Assembly (NCBI RefSeq): GCF_964275005.1
Contig: NC_092696.1
Span: forward strand, 29,858,953 to 29,922,952
Length of the DNA stretch: 64,000 nt
Direction: 5' to 3'
Source of the DNA: Diadema setosum
Taxonomy: Eukaryota; Echinodermata; Echinoidea; Diadematoida; Diadematidae
Position 1 is the first letter of the stretch; each line of letters opens with the position of its first letter. The notes below the pieces were generated by a model. That model was given only the letters and a program-made list of their open reading frames with translations. It did no database searches and was not told the origin of the DNA. A program made the translations under genes and the position numbers. Of this stretch, positions 12,201 to 24,077 are shown in pieces.

Positions 12201-15200
12201 AGATTTTCACTGAGACTGTGCTTTCTGGTAGTCTCGACTGCAATTATATCCTCACACACTTGATCAATAAACTTACATAACTTCAGGCACGAAAAGTATA
12301 TTTTTTTTTTGTAACACATACACTGCATCTTTAAATGTGAAAACCAAAAATACACTTTCTTCCTGAAATTGTTCTGACTGTTGCAAAGATAATATTTGTT
12401 TCTCCAACACAAATTTTCACTGAAGTTTGACTGAATGAGGTAACAGCACACATCTCTTGATTATAACAACATCGTATTTAAACACCATGACATATGTGTA
12501 CATCTACTCAATGTACTTGCTAATCAATCTTAAACTTATGTCAACTCTGCGTCATAAGTTTAACCAAAGCAACAACAAAGATATAACCACCGGACATTTC
12601 TCTTTGTCACTGCACACATATATGTTTTGTCACTCGTTAGCATGTTATAATATACAATGTATGTGCAAACTCTGGAAAATATCGAGATCATACTCGACAC
12701 ACAAATGTGACTCTGTCACTCTGTAACGAAACAGATATACAGGTTATCAATTTACAAAAGTGACATTATAACATCTTGGCTTCTTTATGCCTCACTGTCA
12801 CTCAACACGTTTTCATTAATACAAAACAACACACATTCTTTTGTTTTAACACAAACCGGTTGACATAAAACTCAAAATTTGATCAACAGTTTTCCTGTGA
12901 GGCCGGTGTGTTTCGCTAGACTGATTTTGTATTAAGTCTGTAACGTATCGGTTTACATAACAATGTGAATCCTTTGACCCTTTGGTGTAAATTGAATGAC
13001 ATCAAAATAGAAGTGTGCAACTGAAGTACAACTTTCACTGTAATCTTACACACCACAAATGTTGTATCCGGGCGCTTCCTGTAATGTTGGGTTTTCAAAA
13101 TATCATACAATGCTTGGCGTGTAACACATCATGAAATTTTCAAGTGATGTCTCCTTATAAAGACAGAATATTGTGTACTAGTACTTTCTCATACTTCCTA
13201 GCATCATTCACATATACTGTTTTCGTTTAAAACAAACATGATTAACACAATTACAGTTTCTTCCTTCACAGATCCTTGGGAAAGAAAGAAAACTGAACGA
13301 GAATATATAAACAAATGTATACCTTGTCATATTTATACACACAAAAAAAAAATCAACATCAGTTTCTTGTCTATTTTGAGTCTTGTTTGAAATGTTCAGC
13401 TGGATGTAGGTTTGAGATTGTTATCGTTCGCCAACATTATCAGCGCGGGCACAGTTTCAAACTCGCGACAAAGCGTCTGCTAATTTGTTGTCCTTTCCTG
13501 CTATGTGCATAATTCTCAGTGGGTACGGCTGGAGAATCAAACTCCAACGGAAGAGACGCTGATTCTTGTGCTTGAAGCGTTCTAAGAATGTCAATGGGTT
13601 ATGGTCAGTGTACACCACGATGTCTATTCCACCGTCCAAATACGCTTCGAAATGTTGCACCGCTAGAACGACACTGAGGCATTCCTTCTCCACAGTTGAA
13701 TACTTATGCTGATGGCGATTCAGTTTTTTGGAGAAGAAACACACGGGTTTGCTGTGTCCGTTGTCGTCGTCCTGAAGTAGCACGGCTCCTACTCCTCGGT
13801 CACTAGCATCGGTAGCTAGCTGGAAGCTCCTCTCGAAGTTTGGTGCGATGAGAACGGGATCGTTCATGAGGACGGCCTTCAGCTTCTGGAACGCATCCTG
13901 GCAGCTCACCGACCACTGGAACGTTGTTCCCTTTTTCAACAGGTATGTCAAGGGCATCACCAAGTGACTGAAATTGGGAACGAACCTCCGGTAGAATCCG
14001 CACATTCCCAAAAAGCGCTGAAGCTCCCGTTTCGATGCCGGCACTGGGAAGTCCATGATGGCTCGGACCTTTGCATCTCGTGGTGCGACGCTTCCTCGGC
14101 CTACCTTGTGACCTAGGTAGGTCACACAAGCTTTCCCACACTCGCATTTGGCCAGATTCACCACGAGTCCTGCATGTGACAACCTCCGGAACAGCTCTCG
14201 AAGATGAGCAACATGCTCCTCCCACGTATTGCTGAAAACCAACACATCGTCTATATAGACAACACAGTTATCATGACCAGCAATAACTCGATTCATCATC
14301 CGTTGAAAAGTTGCGGGGGAATTTTTCATCCCGAAGGGCATGACACCACACTGGTATAACCCGGAGGGCGTGACAAACGCCGAGATCTCTCTTGCATCCT
14401 CGTCTAATGGCACCTGCCAATACCCTTTCATCAAATCCAATTTGCTGACATACTCAGCACTTCCTACCAGATCAATACATTCCTCAATCAAAGGAAGCGG
14501 AAATGAATCAGTCTTGGTTATGGTATTGACCTTCCTGTAATCTATACAAAACCTGGACGTTCCGTCTGACTTTGGGACTAGCACCACTGGGGAACTCCAA
14601 TTTGAGTTACTGGGCTCTATGATTCCATTTGCAAGCATGAAGTCTATCTCCCTATCCACCTGTGCTCTCTTAGCCGGATGAATCCGATATGGATGCTGCT
14701 TTATGGGTGCATTGTCACCAACATCTACCGTATGAACAGTGTCTTTCGCACAGCCCAATTTATCACTGCAAACCTCCGGAAATTCCTGGAAGATATCGAT
14801 AACATCTTGCCTCTCCGAATCAGACAAAAGACTGAGCAGTAACTCTGGATTTTCTAGTGCCTTTGAGTTCTCTACTCGCGGAATCATTCCTGACTTGAAA
14901 CTCACACTCTGAGAATCTGGAGCATCAGGTTCAAACTCCTCTGCACTTTTCTCAGCACTGTGTACGACACTCTCACTCACAACTGCACCTACATCTTCTA
15001 CACGTTCATGGTATATCTTCAACATATTCACGTGACAAACTCTCTTGCTTTTTCTACGATCAGGCACGCTCACCACATAAGTCTCCTTCCCAAGCTTCCT
15101 CTCTACTACATAGGGACCACTGAATTTAGCCTTCAATGCATCTCCTGACAATGGAAGTAGAACCAAGACTTTGTCTGCAACCTCAAACACACGACTCTTT

Positions 15201-18200
15201 GCCTTTCAATTCAATTCAATTCAATTCAATTTATTCATTTCATAAAATCACATATAAAATATTTACATAAATGTGTGAGTCAAAGGAGGAAATCACGCAA
15301 AAGCCCAGGGCTTGGAAATGGAGATTCCCTTTACAATATAGTTTAAAATCACAGTTTTGAATGAAACATATATATATATCAAAATAGAACTTAGATTAGA
15401 GACCGTTACAAAATCAACAATATTTTATGATGGAAACAGGAAACAGGAAACAAAACAACGACTGAACTAAAACAATATATTACAATACAATACAATACAA
15501 TACAAACATGAAGGGTATTTGTCAAAGGTTTGTATGGGAATTGCACAATTTTCATCATTCATTCATATATAATAAACAATCAGTACAGATTAAGAAAAAG
15601 CTGCTTATATTGAGTCATAAAAAGATTCAATGTGTTAGCAGTTTTCAGTTTCATGCTTAACATATTCCACAATTTAGCCCCTTTGTACTTTATTGAGTTG
15701 GATTGACTAATTTTCAGACGATAAAATGGTGAAACATAACATTGTTTATTTCTAGTATTGAAAGAATGTTTCTTGGCATGAGTAGAAAAATAATCATTAA
15801 ATATATCTGGCAAGACTGAGCGAACATATTTATACATAAAAATACCAAGTTTGAATGAAATTCTGTCTCGAAAATTTAACGTTTGCAAGTCCTTAAATAA
15901 TGGAGGGGTGTGGGCAAGATTGAGGGAATTTGTACAAAGGCGAATGGCTTTCTTTTGGAGGACCGTTAGCCGATCTAATTGTCTCTGGCTGGTCCCTGAC
16001 CAGACGAGATTACAATAGTCTAAGTACGGCAAGATAAAGGCATTGTAAAGCATTAACAGTGTATTTTTCGGGATTAACGAGCGAAGCTTGAACATCATAC
16101 CAAGTGCAACACTTATCTTTCCGTGGACATAATTTATATGGTTATTCCAGGACAACTTTTCGTCAATATACACCCCTAAAAAATTTATTGTGGCAACCTT
16201 TTCAATTTCATTATTACCAATTTTTATAGAAAAGTTTGGATAAAATTGTATCTGTCTTCTGGAAGATTGAAAAATCATATATTTCGTTTTACTAATATTC
16301 ATTTGTAGTTTATTTGCCTTGAACCAGTTGCATAAGGATTGCACTTCTTCATTAACAATTCGGTTAAGCATTTTCTGATCAGAATGTGAATATATAATGT
16401 TAATATCATCAGCATAAATTACAAAACGAAAAACTTTCGATGAATTGATAACATCGTTGACATAAATCAAAAAGAGAAGAGGGCCAAGGATACTACCTTG
16501 GGGCACGCCATGAGATACGGGCATGAGGTCCGACTTAGCACCGTTGAAGCTGGTGTATTGTTGTCGTCCACTCAAGTAATCAACAAACCAAGAATGAGGC
16601 ACACCACGAATACCATAGTGTTCTAGCTTGTGCAAGAGTATGTTATGGTCCAGTGAGTCAAACGCTTTGCTCAGGTCAATGTACATAGCCAAAGGAATTT
16701 CTTTTTTTTTCGAGGGATAAAATGACTTGTTCCAAGGTGTGTAACAATGCTGATTCTGTCGAAGAGGAGGGCCGAAAACCAAATTGTTCTTTTATGAGAA
16801 GGTCATTTTCGGACAAATACTTATACAATCGTTTATATACAATGCGTTCAATTATTTTGGAGAAAGTTGGAAGAAGAGAAATTGGTCTATAATTTTCTAT
16901 CAAAAATCTATTATTCTTCTTATAAACAGGAATTACCTTTGCAAGTTTGAGGGAGTCTGGGACCTTACCTGAGCATAGCGATTGATTAAATATAAAAGCC
17001 AGGGGACGAGCAATATAATGAATAATTTGTTTTACAAATTTAGGACTAAGACCATCATGACCACATGAAATCTTACAATTCATGTCTTTCACAATTTCAA
17101 CTATTTCCGACTCATTGGTAGGACAGAAGAAAGTGGAAACTGATGTTTTCGAGCTCAAATAATCTGTAAAATGCTTCGGACAGCTTTGAATGTTTTCTGA
17201 AATTGAGACTCCTACATTTGCAAAATACTGGTTGAAAACATTTGCTATTTCTTTATGATTTTCAATTTTTTGACCACAACGTTCAATAAAAGGTGGCAAT
17301 ACAGATTTGCTACTTCTCCCTAAAATCTCATTTACAATTTTCCATGTTTTACAAAGGTTTGATCTATTTCTTTCAATCAAGTTAGCATAATAAAGTCGTT
17401 TTGATTCGCGTAGAATCATATTCAATTTGTTTCTATATCGTTTATACACACCTTCATTCTTACGTGAGGGAACATGAATATGTTTGTAATATAACCTTTG
17501 CCTTTTATTGATTGACTTTAATATTCCTTTTGTTACCCACGGCTTTCTTATAGCATATTTTTTGGTCTCCTTGAGTGGTGCACGCTGAATAACATGTTTA
17601 TCACAAATCTTGGTGAAAGTCTCAAGAAAAATATCATACGAGGAGTTAACATCACTCCCATTTTCAATAAAAGACCAATTGACTGAGCATAATTCCCGAG
17701 AGAGCTCTTTCATATCAAAATTCTCATAAAGTGGCTTTTGATCGTGACTATCAAGCCTGTACTGTTGTTGGTGCTGTTTGCCAAATTTTGTAAATTGAAA
17801 AATTGGTAAGTGGTCAGAAACATCAGAAAAAAGGATCCCTGGAGTCGTTGGTTTGTCGACAACGTTGGTAAATATGTTGTCAATACAAGTGTATGATCTC
17901 GCTGTTAACCGGGTAGGTTTAGTGATAAGTGGGTACAAACCGTGCGAATACATTACGCTAATGAATTCGCTTGTACATGAACTAACAGAGTATTTAAGTA
18001 TGTCGAAGTTGAAATCACCAACAATGTAACACAATTTGTTTTCCATGGCAATAGCTTTCAAAGACTTTTCTAGCATACCATTGAAATCACTAGGGTTCGA
18101 ATTTGGAGCTCTGTACACCACACCAATTATAACATTCTTTGCGTGCTTCATCTCAATTTCAATAAATAAAGTATCTGTATATTCGTTGCAAAACACCAAA

Positions 18201-21200
18201 TCATCTCTTTCCTTAAACATGTATTTAGATTCCACATAGAGACAAACCCCTCCTCCTCTTCTTCCTTCACGTGATCTATGTAACAAAGAATAACCTGGCA
18301 TATTGTAAAGGGAGGACACATTCGAGTTAAACCAAATCTCAGTGAAAGCATAAATTGCAAATTTATGGCAAAGGCTACTAAGATAGTCGGCTAAACATTC
18401 GTGCTTTGCAGACAAACTCTGAGCATTCAAATGAAATAGGGAGAACACAGCCTCGTTTTGACATTTTAGAAATTTGTGATTGAAAGTGTCATTGAAATAA
18501 TAATTGCATGGACTTTCTAGATTATTGATGGAGACATTATCATCACTGTTCATGCCAAACACTTCAAAAACGTGGGAGTTAAGGCCTGATTCAAATGAGA
18601 TATCACTGCTAGAGTAGTGAAAAAAAGAGAATAATTCTCTGTGAAAATCATCATCTTCAAGTATGTGGTTAAATGGCAATTCGTTAGAGATACACGGAGG
18701 ACAAATATAACATTTTAGGTTTAAGTGCAGCGAACAGCTTGAAATGTAGCATGTCTCATGACATTGCTTTCCGCACAATTCACATACACATATCTTGTGA
18801 TTCGATCTTAAGGTGTTTGAACAAAAAGTACACTTCATACGGACATAACACTTGTACAGTTATATAACACATAACAAGTTGCTGGGAAGGATAAATACGG
18901 ATATTACAAAGTCAAAAGTTCACAAGTTCAGCTAACAAAAAGGCGTACGGAGCCGTTTGTGTTAACATTCTGCAGAAAAAAAAAAAAAAAAAACAGCCGG
19001 CGATTTAGCGTCCATAGCAACTGCCTACGTGTGTATATAAACAGGTGCGGTCATGTTAGGTATGTGTATGCTTACAATGTTCCGTCCAGTCGTCATGGGA
19101 CGCAATCGTGAACACATTGTTGGCAGTTCTGATCTTGATTTTGCCATCCTGTGTCCATACCTTGTTATTTGGTGGAGGATACTTTGTTCTCACCTTTCTC
19201 AGCAGCTTTTGTCTTTCGATGGTGAGATTTTCATGGATGAAGATGCGTGTGGACTTGAGCTTTGATCTGGCGGCATAGATACGCGATCTGGGACCATAGG
19301 TGGCAAACTTTGTGATGATGGGGCGAGGTAGAGCATGGCCATTCCTGTCTAGTCTCCCCTTCTCGCCGATCCTATGAGACCTGTCGATGTCCTGAGGCTG
19401 GATTTCAACTCCCAGGTGATCCTTTGCGAGTTTGCTGACCAGCTCATCTGTGCTTTCCTGTGGGTTTTCCTTGATCCCATGGATGACCAGACAGTTACGC
19501 CTGGAGTATTGCTCCAGTTCTTCAACACGAGCCTCAGCATTGCACAGCTTGCTCTCAAGTTGCTTGATTTTGGCGTCTCTTTTTTCTAATTCCAGCATGA
19601 AGCAGTCATGTAGCGCTGGAGCTAGCACCGGTCCTAGGGCAGGGGCGAGGCGATTTTCGACAAGTCGTTTGTCCGTGAATGCCTGGATAATTGCCTCAAC
19701 AATAGATCCAATGTCCACTTTGGCGTCAAGTTCTGGTTGACCGCCCACGGGCAAGCCATCTGAGGGGCAGCTTTTCGAGTCGTCGAGTACCTCCCCAGCG
19801 GGTCGGGCTTGCTTTTTTCCAGCTACCGTTGGTGGGTTTCCCCTGGTGTTGACCATTTTGGGAAGCTTTCAAAAGCAGTCGAAATGTCACAGAAATTACT
19901 TCCAGTCGAGTCTGTCAAGTGCCTTACACTTTCCTGAGTATGCAGGCTTGGCTCTAGTAGTGAATGTATGGCCATCCGTACTCATTCGAACTACAAATTC
20001 AACATTTTACGCAGATTTCATGTAGAGTGCACATGACGTCATACATACTTTGTGTCAAAGCGTTCCTTCATTGTCCGTTGCGAAGACTTCACGTGTTCTC
20101 TCGCCACTTCATTCGCTCTCACAAGACGCTCTCTGAACATGGAAATGTAGTCTAAGGCATTGGAATCTTTCTCTTCCTCATCAGACAACAGCTGCTCCTT
20201 CACAACTTTCAGGGGCCCTCTTGGCTCATGCCCAAACACCAACTCAAAGGGGGTGGAATCCAGTGGATTCATTAGGCACTTCACGAGCAGCGAAGAGAAG
20301 AAAAGGGATACCTTTATCCCAGTCCCTGGGATTATCCTGACAGTAGACCTTCAACATCGTCTTTAGCGTCTGATGGTACCTTTCTAAGGCCCCCTGAGAT
20401 TGCGGGTGATATGCAGACGACTTGATCTGTTGAATACCAAGCTGGTACATCAACTCCTGAAAAACACGAGACATAAAATTGCTACCTTGATCCGACTGTA
20501 TTTCTTTTGGTAGCCCGTACCTAGTAAAGAAAGTCAACAAGGCATCCATAACTGACTTAGCAGTTATGCTCCTCAACGGAAATGCTTCTGCGTATCTCGT
20601 GGAAACATCCATCACAGTCAATAAATACTGACATCCTGATTTGGATTTCGGCAATGGACCAACGCAATCTATCATCACACGGCTAAATGGCTCCTCAAAA
20701 GCCGGAATAGGAATCAACGGCGCAGTTCTAATGGCATGTTGTGGTTTTCCTACCACTTGACATTCATGACACGTTCGACAAAATTCAGACACATCCTTTC
20801 TCATCTTGGGCCAGAAGAAATGAATTCCAATTCTACACAAAGTCTTCTTGACACCCATGTGTCCGGACATTGGAATTTCATGTGCAAGACGTACAATTTC
20901 CTTCGATACGGCGGAGGAACAACTATCTGGGTGACAACCGTCCAGTCCTCATCTGCGGGACGGTCCGGAGGACGCCATTTCCTCATCAAAACACCAGACT
21001 TTACATAAAAACATTCTGGCACTCCCTTCACCTCATCTACAGTCAATGCACCCTCTCTCAACTTCAACAACTCCTCATCTTCCATCTGTGCTTTGATTAA
21101 AGCCGGCTGACTGAACACACCTTCTTCCCAACTTTGTTCTCTTTCACCTTCACTAGTCACCTTTCCAAAGAATGTGTCACCAAGAGAAATTTCACTTTCA

Positions 21201-24011
21201 GACTCTTCTCTCTCACGCTCTGCTTCACTTGCTCGAAACCTGGTGATAGCACATGTTGGAAATACTTCTGGGAATTCATCGATAAGATTTTCGGTTTCCC
21301 GCTCGTACACTGGGACTTCAGAAACAACCGGAAGGACACTCACTCGACCTCCTGCAAGGTCATTACCAAGCAAAAAGGAAACTCCATCCATAGGGAGAAA
21401 TGGAACAATTCCCACAATCACTTCCCCTGAAATCAGTCCACTATCCAAATTCACCCGGAATAGAGGGACCGCCTGCGTTCCTCCGTTGATATCATGTATC
21501 AGTACCTTTCTACCCGTCTTACATTCTATGGGCATACTCTTCACATCTCCTACCATGAGGGACTGTGTAGCTCCAGTATCACGAAGGATGACTACTGGTA
21601 CTCTAAATTCAGCAATGGTAACTGTACCCTTGGAAATGAAGTCCTTGTACTTTTCATCCACACCACTTGAACACGTATCTGTCATTTTTGAGACACTGCT
21701 TTTCACATTTGGATGACGCTGTTCATCACTTACACTTGACTTAACAAAACCATTGGTGGCTGTCTGGTTCGGTTTCTCGTTTGTTTCAGCATTTGAACTG
21801 TCCTGTGTACGTGTGTCTGCATGGACTAAACCATGTGTTGCTTTTTGCTTTTGTTTTTCTTTTGCTTCATTCTGTTCCAGCAATCGCCTCCATTCAGACT
21901 TAATGTGACCTGTTTTCCCACAGTAAAAGCATCTCACTTCTTTGTATTGAGGCCGTGGCGATTTTGGGCGCTCTTTCTGTGATTCAGTCTTTACTTTATC
22001 CCGATGACTACCGTGCCACTTTTGAGTGTCAGGATTTCTCAACTGATCAAACTTCCTCCTTCCCTCAGGACTTTTTGTTTTCACTTTATGTGTCAACTCA
22101 TACTGATCAGCGGTGACTGCTGCACTCTTTACATCATGTACTCTTCGATCTTCCAAATATGTTCTCAGATCTGGAGGTGTCGATTTCTTGAACTCCTCCA
22201 TCAACACTGTCTCTCTCAAATTTTCATAAGTGAAATCCACTTTCATTGATCGAACCCATCGATCGAACATGATTTCCTTTTTTCTCTGAAACTCTACGTA
22301 GGTCTGTCCCGAACCTCTCCTATATCCTCGAAACTTTTGCCTGTAGGCTTCTGGGACTAACTGATAGGCAAGGAGGACTGCTTCCTTAACTGTGTCATAG
22401 TCATTTGCCTCCTCATCCGAGAGAGCAGACACTACTGAATGTGCCTTGCCTGTGAGCTTTTGTTGTACACTCATAGACCAATACTTCTTCTCCCACTCCA
22501 AATTCCTGGCTATTCTCTCAAAGGAGAAAAAGAAAGAGTCTACATCCTCTTCATCAAAGCGGGGGACTGTGTTTGCCATTTTTGCAATGTCAGGCGTCTT
22601 TGGTCTCGACATAGTAACATTAGGCCTATCCCCTGGGACGCTACTGGCCTGTGCCTGAGTCAACTCAATTTGACGTTTCGTTAACTCTTGTTCGAGTCTC
22701 AGATTTTCTGCCTTCATTTTTTCTTTTTCTAACTCCAATCTAGCCAGTTCTAGTTGTGTGGAATCTACCCTCATCTCACTAGGTTTAGCAATAGTAGTAG
22801 TACTTGGAGCAGTTTTTCTACCAGCACTCTCAATCTCATCTGTACTCTCACTCTGGTCTGTGTGTTCATATTCTGCACCACCCAGTTCAAGCTAGCTTCT
22901 TCACCAGAACTGCAAAGATGTCTTTCTTTCGACTACACTCTCTGATATCAGCATCTACATGAGTTGCAACCTCAATCAATTGGGCTTTCACCAACCCTCT
23001 CAATCTACCAAGAGTGACGTCTTTCACAAACTCTGCAGCATCGGACTTGGCTGCCATGATTTATTCACATCTAGCTTTCCGACTAGATTTCAAGACTACG
23101 TCGCTAACGCAACTTCCACAGTACACTCCACTGGGTACCGAACTACGAGAGTAGTCTAAGCAATTTAGACCGGACAAACACTCGTATATCTCGAGGCCAA
23201 TTTCCTCGTAAAGCCACATCTAACGATAATGACCAAAATAACCAGAAAGTGACATACTAATCTGATAAAATGACATTAAGGAAACGATAATACCTACCCT
23301 TCCTTTCCAGCAATCAATGCTCATGCAACCCTGGTATTCAGCTAGCGAGAAGACCAGTACAAGTGCGCAAAACATACTCATCGCATCGCTTCGCGAATCG
23401 CACTTCCATTCACAACCACTGCTAACGCAGCCCCATCACACATACCGTGCAATGTCACGCAGTAAACAATACCGCTACGAACGGTACGAACGACACTGTT
23501 TCGTTCGCTACCCTGTGTACACATCTCACATGAGTGCGAACACTACACATACTGTACCTCCAACGGGCATCAATGATTACAACGATGTACCAAACACCGA
23601 AATACCAAAAGACGGCCTGTTTGTATGTTCATTTCCCGGACATGTTCCCCACATGTCATGCACCAACAGAACACCCGTCAGCACCGACATAATATCTGTC
23701 ATACACCGACAAAACATTCCTGGATCAGTACCGAATGACTGCAACTGTTCACGCCATGTTTGCTAACTCCAACTCTCATGTCCCGAATGGACACTTTTAT
23801 TCCACCCCACCCTGGTTTTACCAAGGCACATCACGGTTCTCCGTCACACCCACACATATATGTGTCTGTGTGTCTGTGTTTCAGTAACGATATCCTTTGC
23901 CTTATCCCTTCCTATTAAAAGAAAAAAAATGTGTACAATGTTTACTTCCTGGGAATAGTACAGCGCCATACACCTGCACAACGTTTCCACATTTAGGGAT
24001 CCCCCACTGAA

Positions 24012-24077
<66 letters not shown>

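Larger units (their letters stand above)
15207..20047 (-). mobile_element. Near full-length two-ORF LINE nested in the LTR element
   Basis: 4,841 bp flanked by CTTT on both sides (15203-15206 and 20048-20051). Removing it restores the integrase reading frame exactly at a Lys codon, which proves the insertion. The 5' leader is about 190 bp. ORF1 is at 19856-19056 and ORF2 at 18838-15580. The 3' end has an (ATTGA)n tail at 15207-15232. The structure fits the CR1/L2/Daphne group broadly; I do not assign a clade. Only one frame break is seen. Confidence 0.93.
11601..23848 (-). mobile_element. Gmr1-like Ty3/Gypsy LTR retrotransposon (IN before RT)
   Basis: Paired 195-bp LTRs differ at two positions and are flanked by a CCCAC duplication (11596-11600 and 23849-23853). 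On the minus strand the order is 5' LTR, gag, protease, integrase, reverse transcriptase, RNase H, polypurine tract, 3' LTR. Integrase upstream of RT is the Ty1/copia order, but the RT and gag-like proteins are Gypsy type, as described for Gmr1-like elements. Removing the nested LINE (15207-20047) leaves about 7.4 kb. Frameshifts in gag and integrase plus the LINE make this copy inactive. No envelope-like gene is recognised. Confidence 0.93.

Noticed and set aside
12095..12451. 118-codon minus frame downstream of RNase H, as a possible envelope gene
   Set aside because: No signal peptide, TM segment or recognisable domain; composition resembles the noncoding 3' region of the element.
23317..23766. 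149-codon plus frame near the LTR
   Set aside because: It spans the 5' leader and LTR of the minus-strand retroelement and has no domain features.
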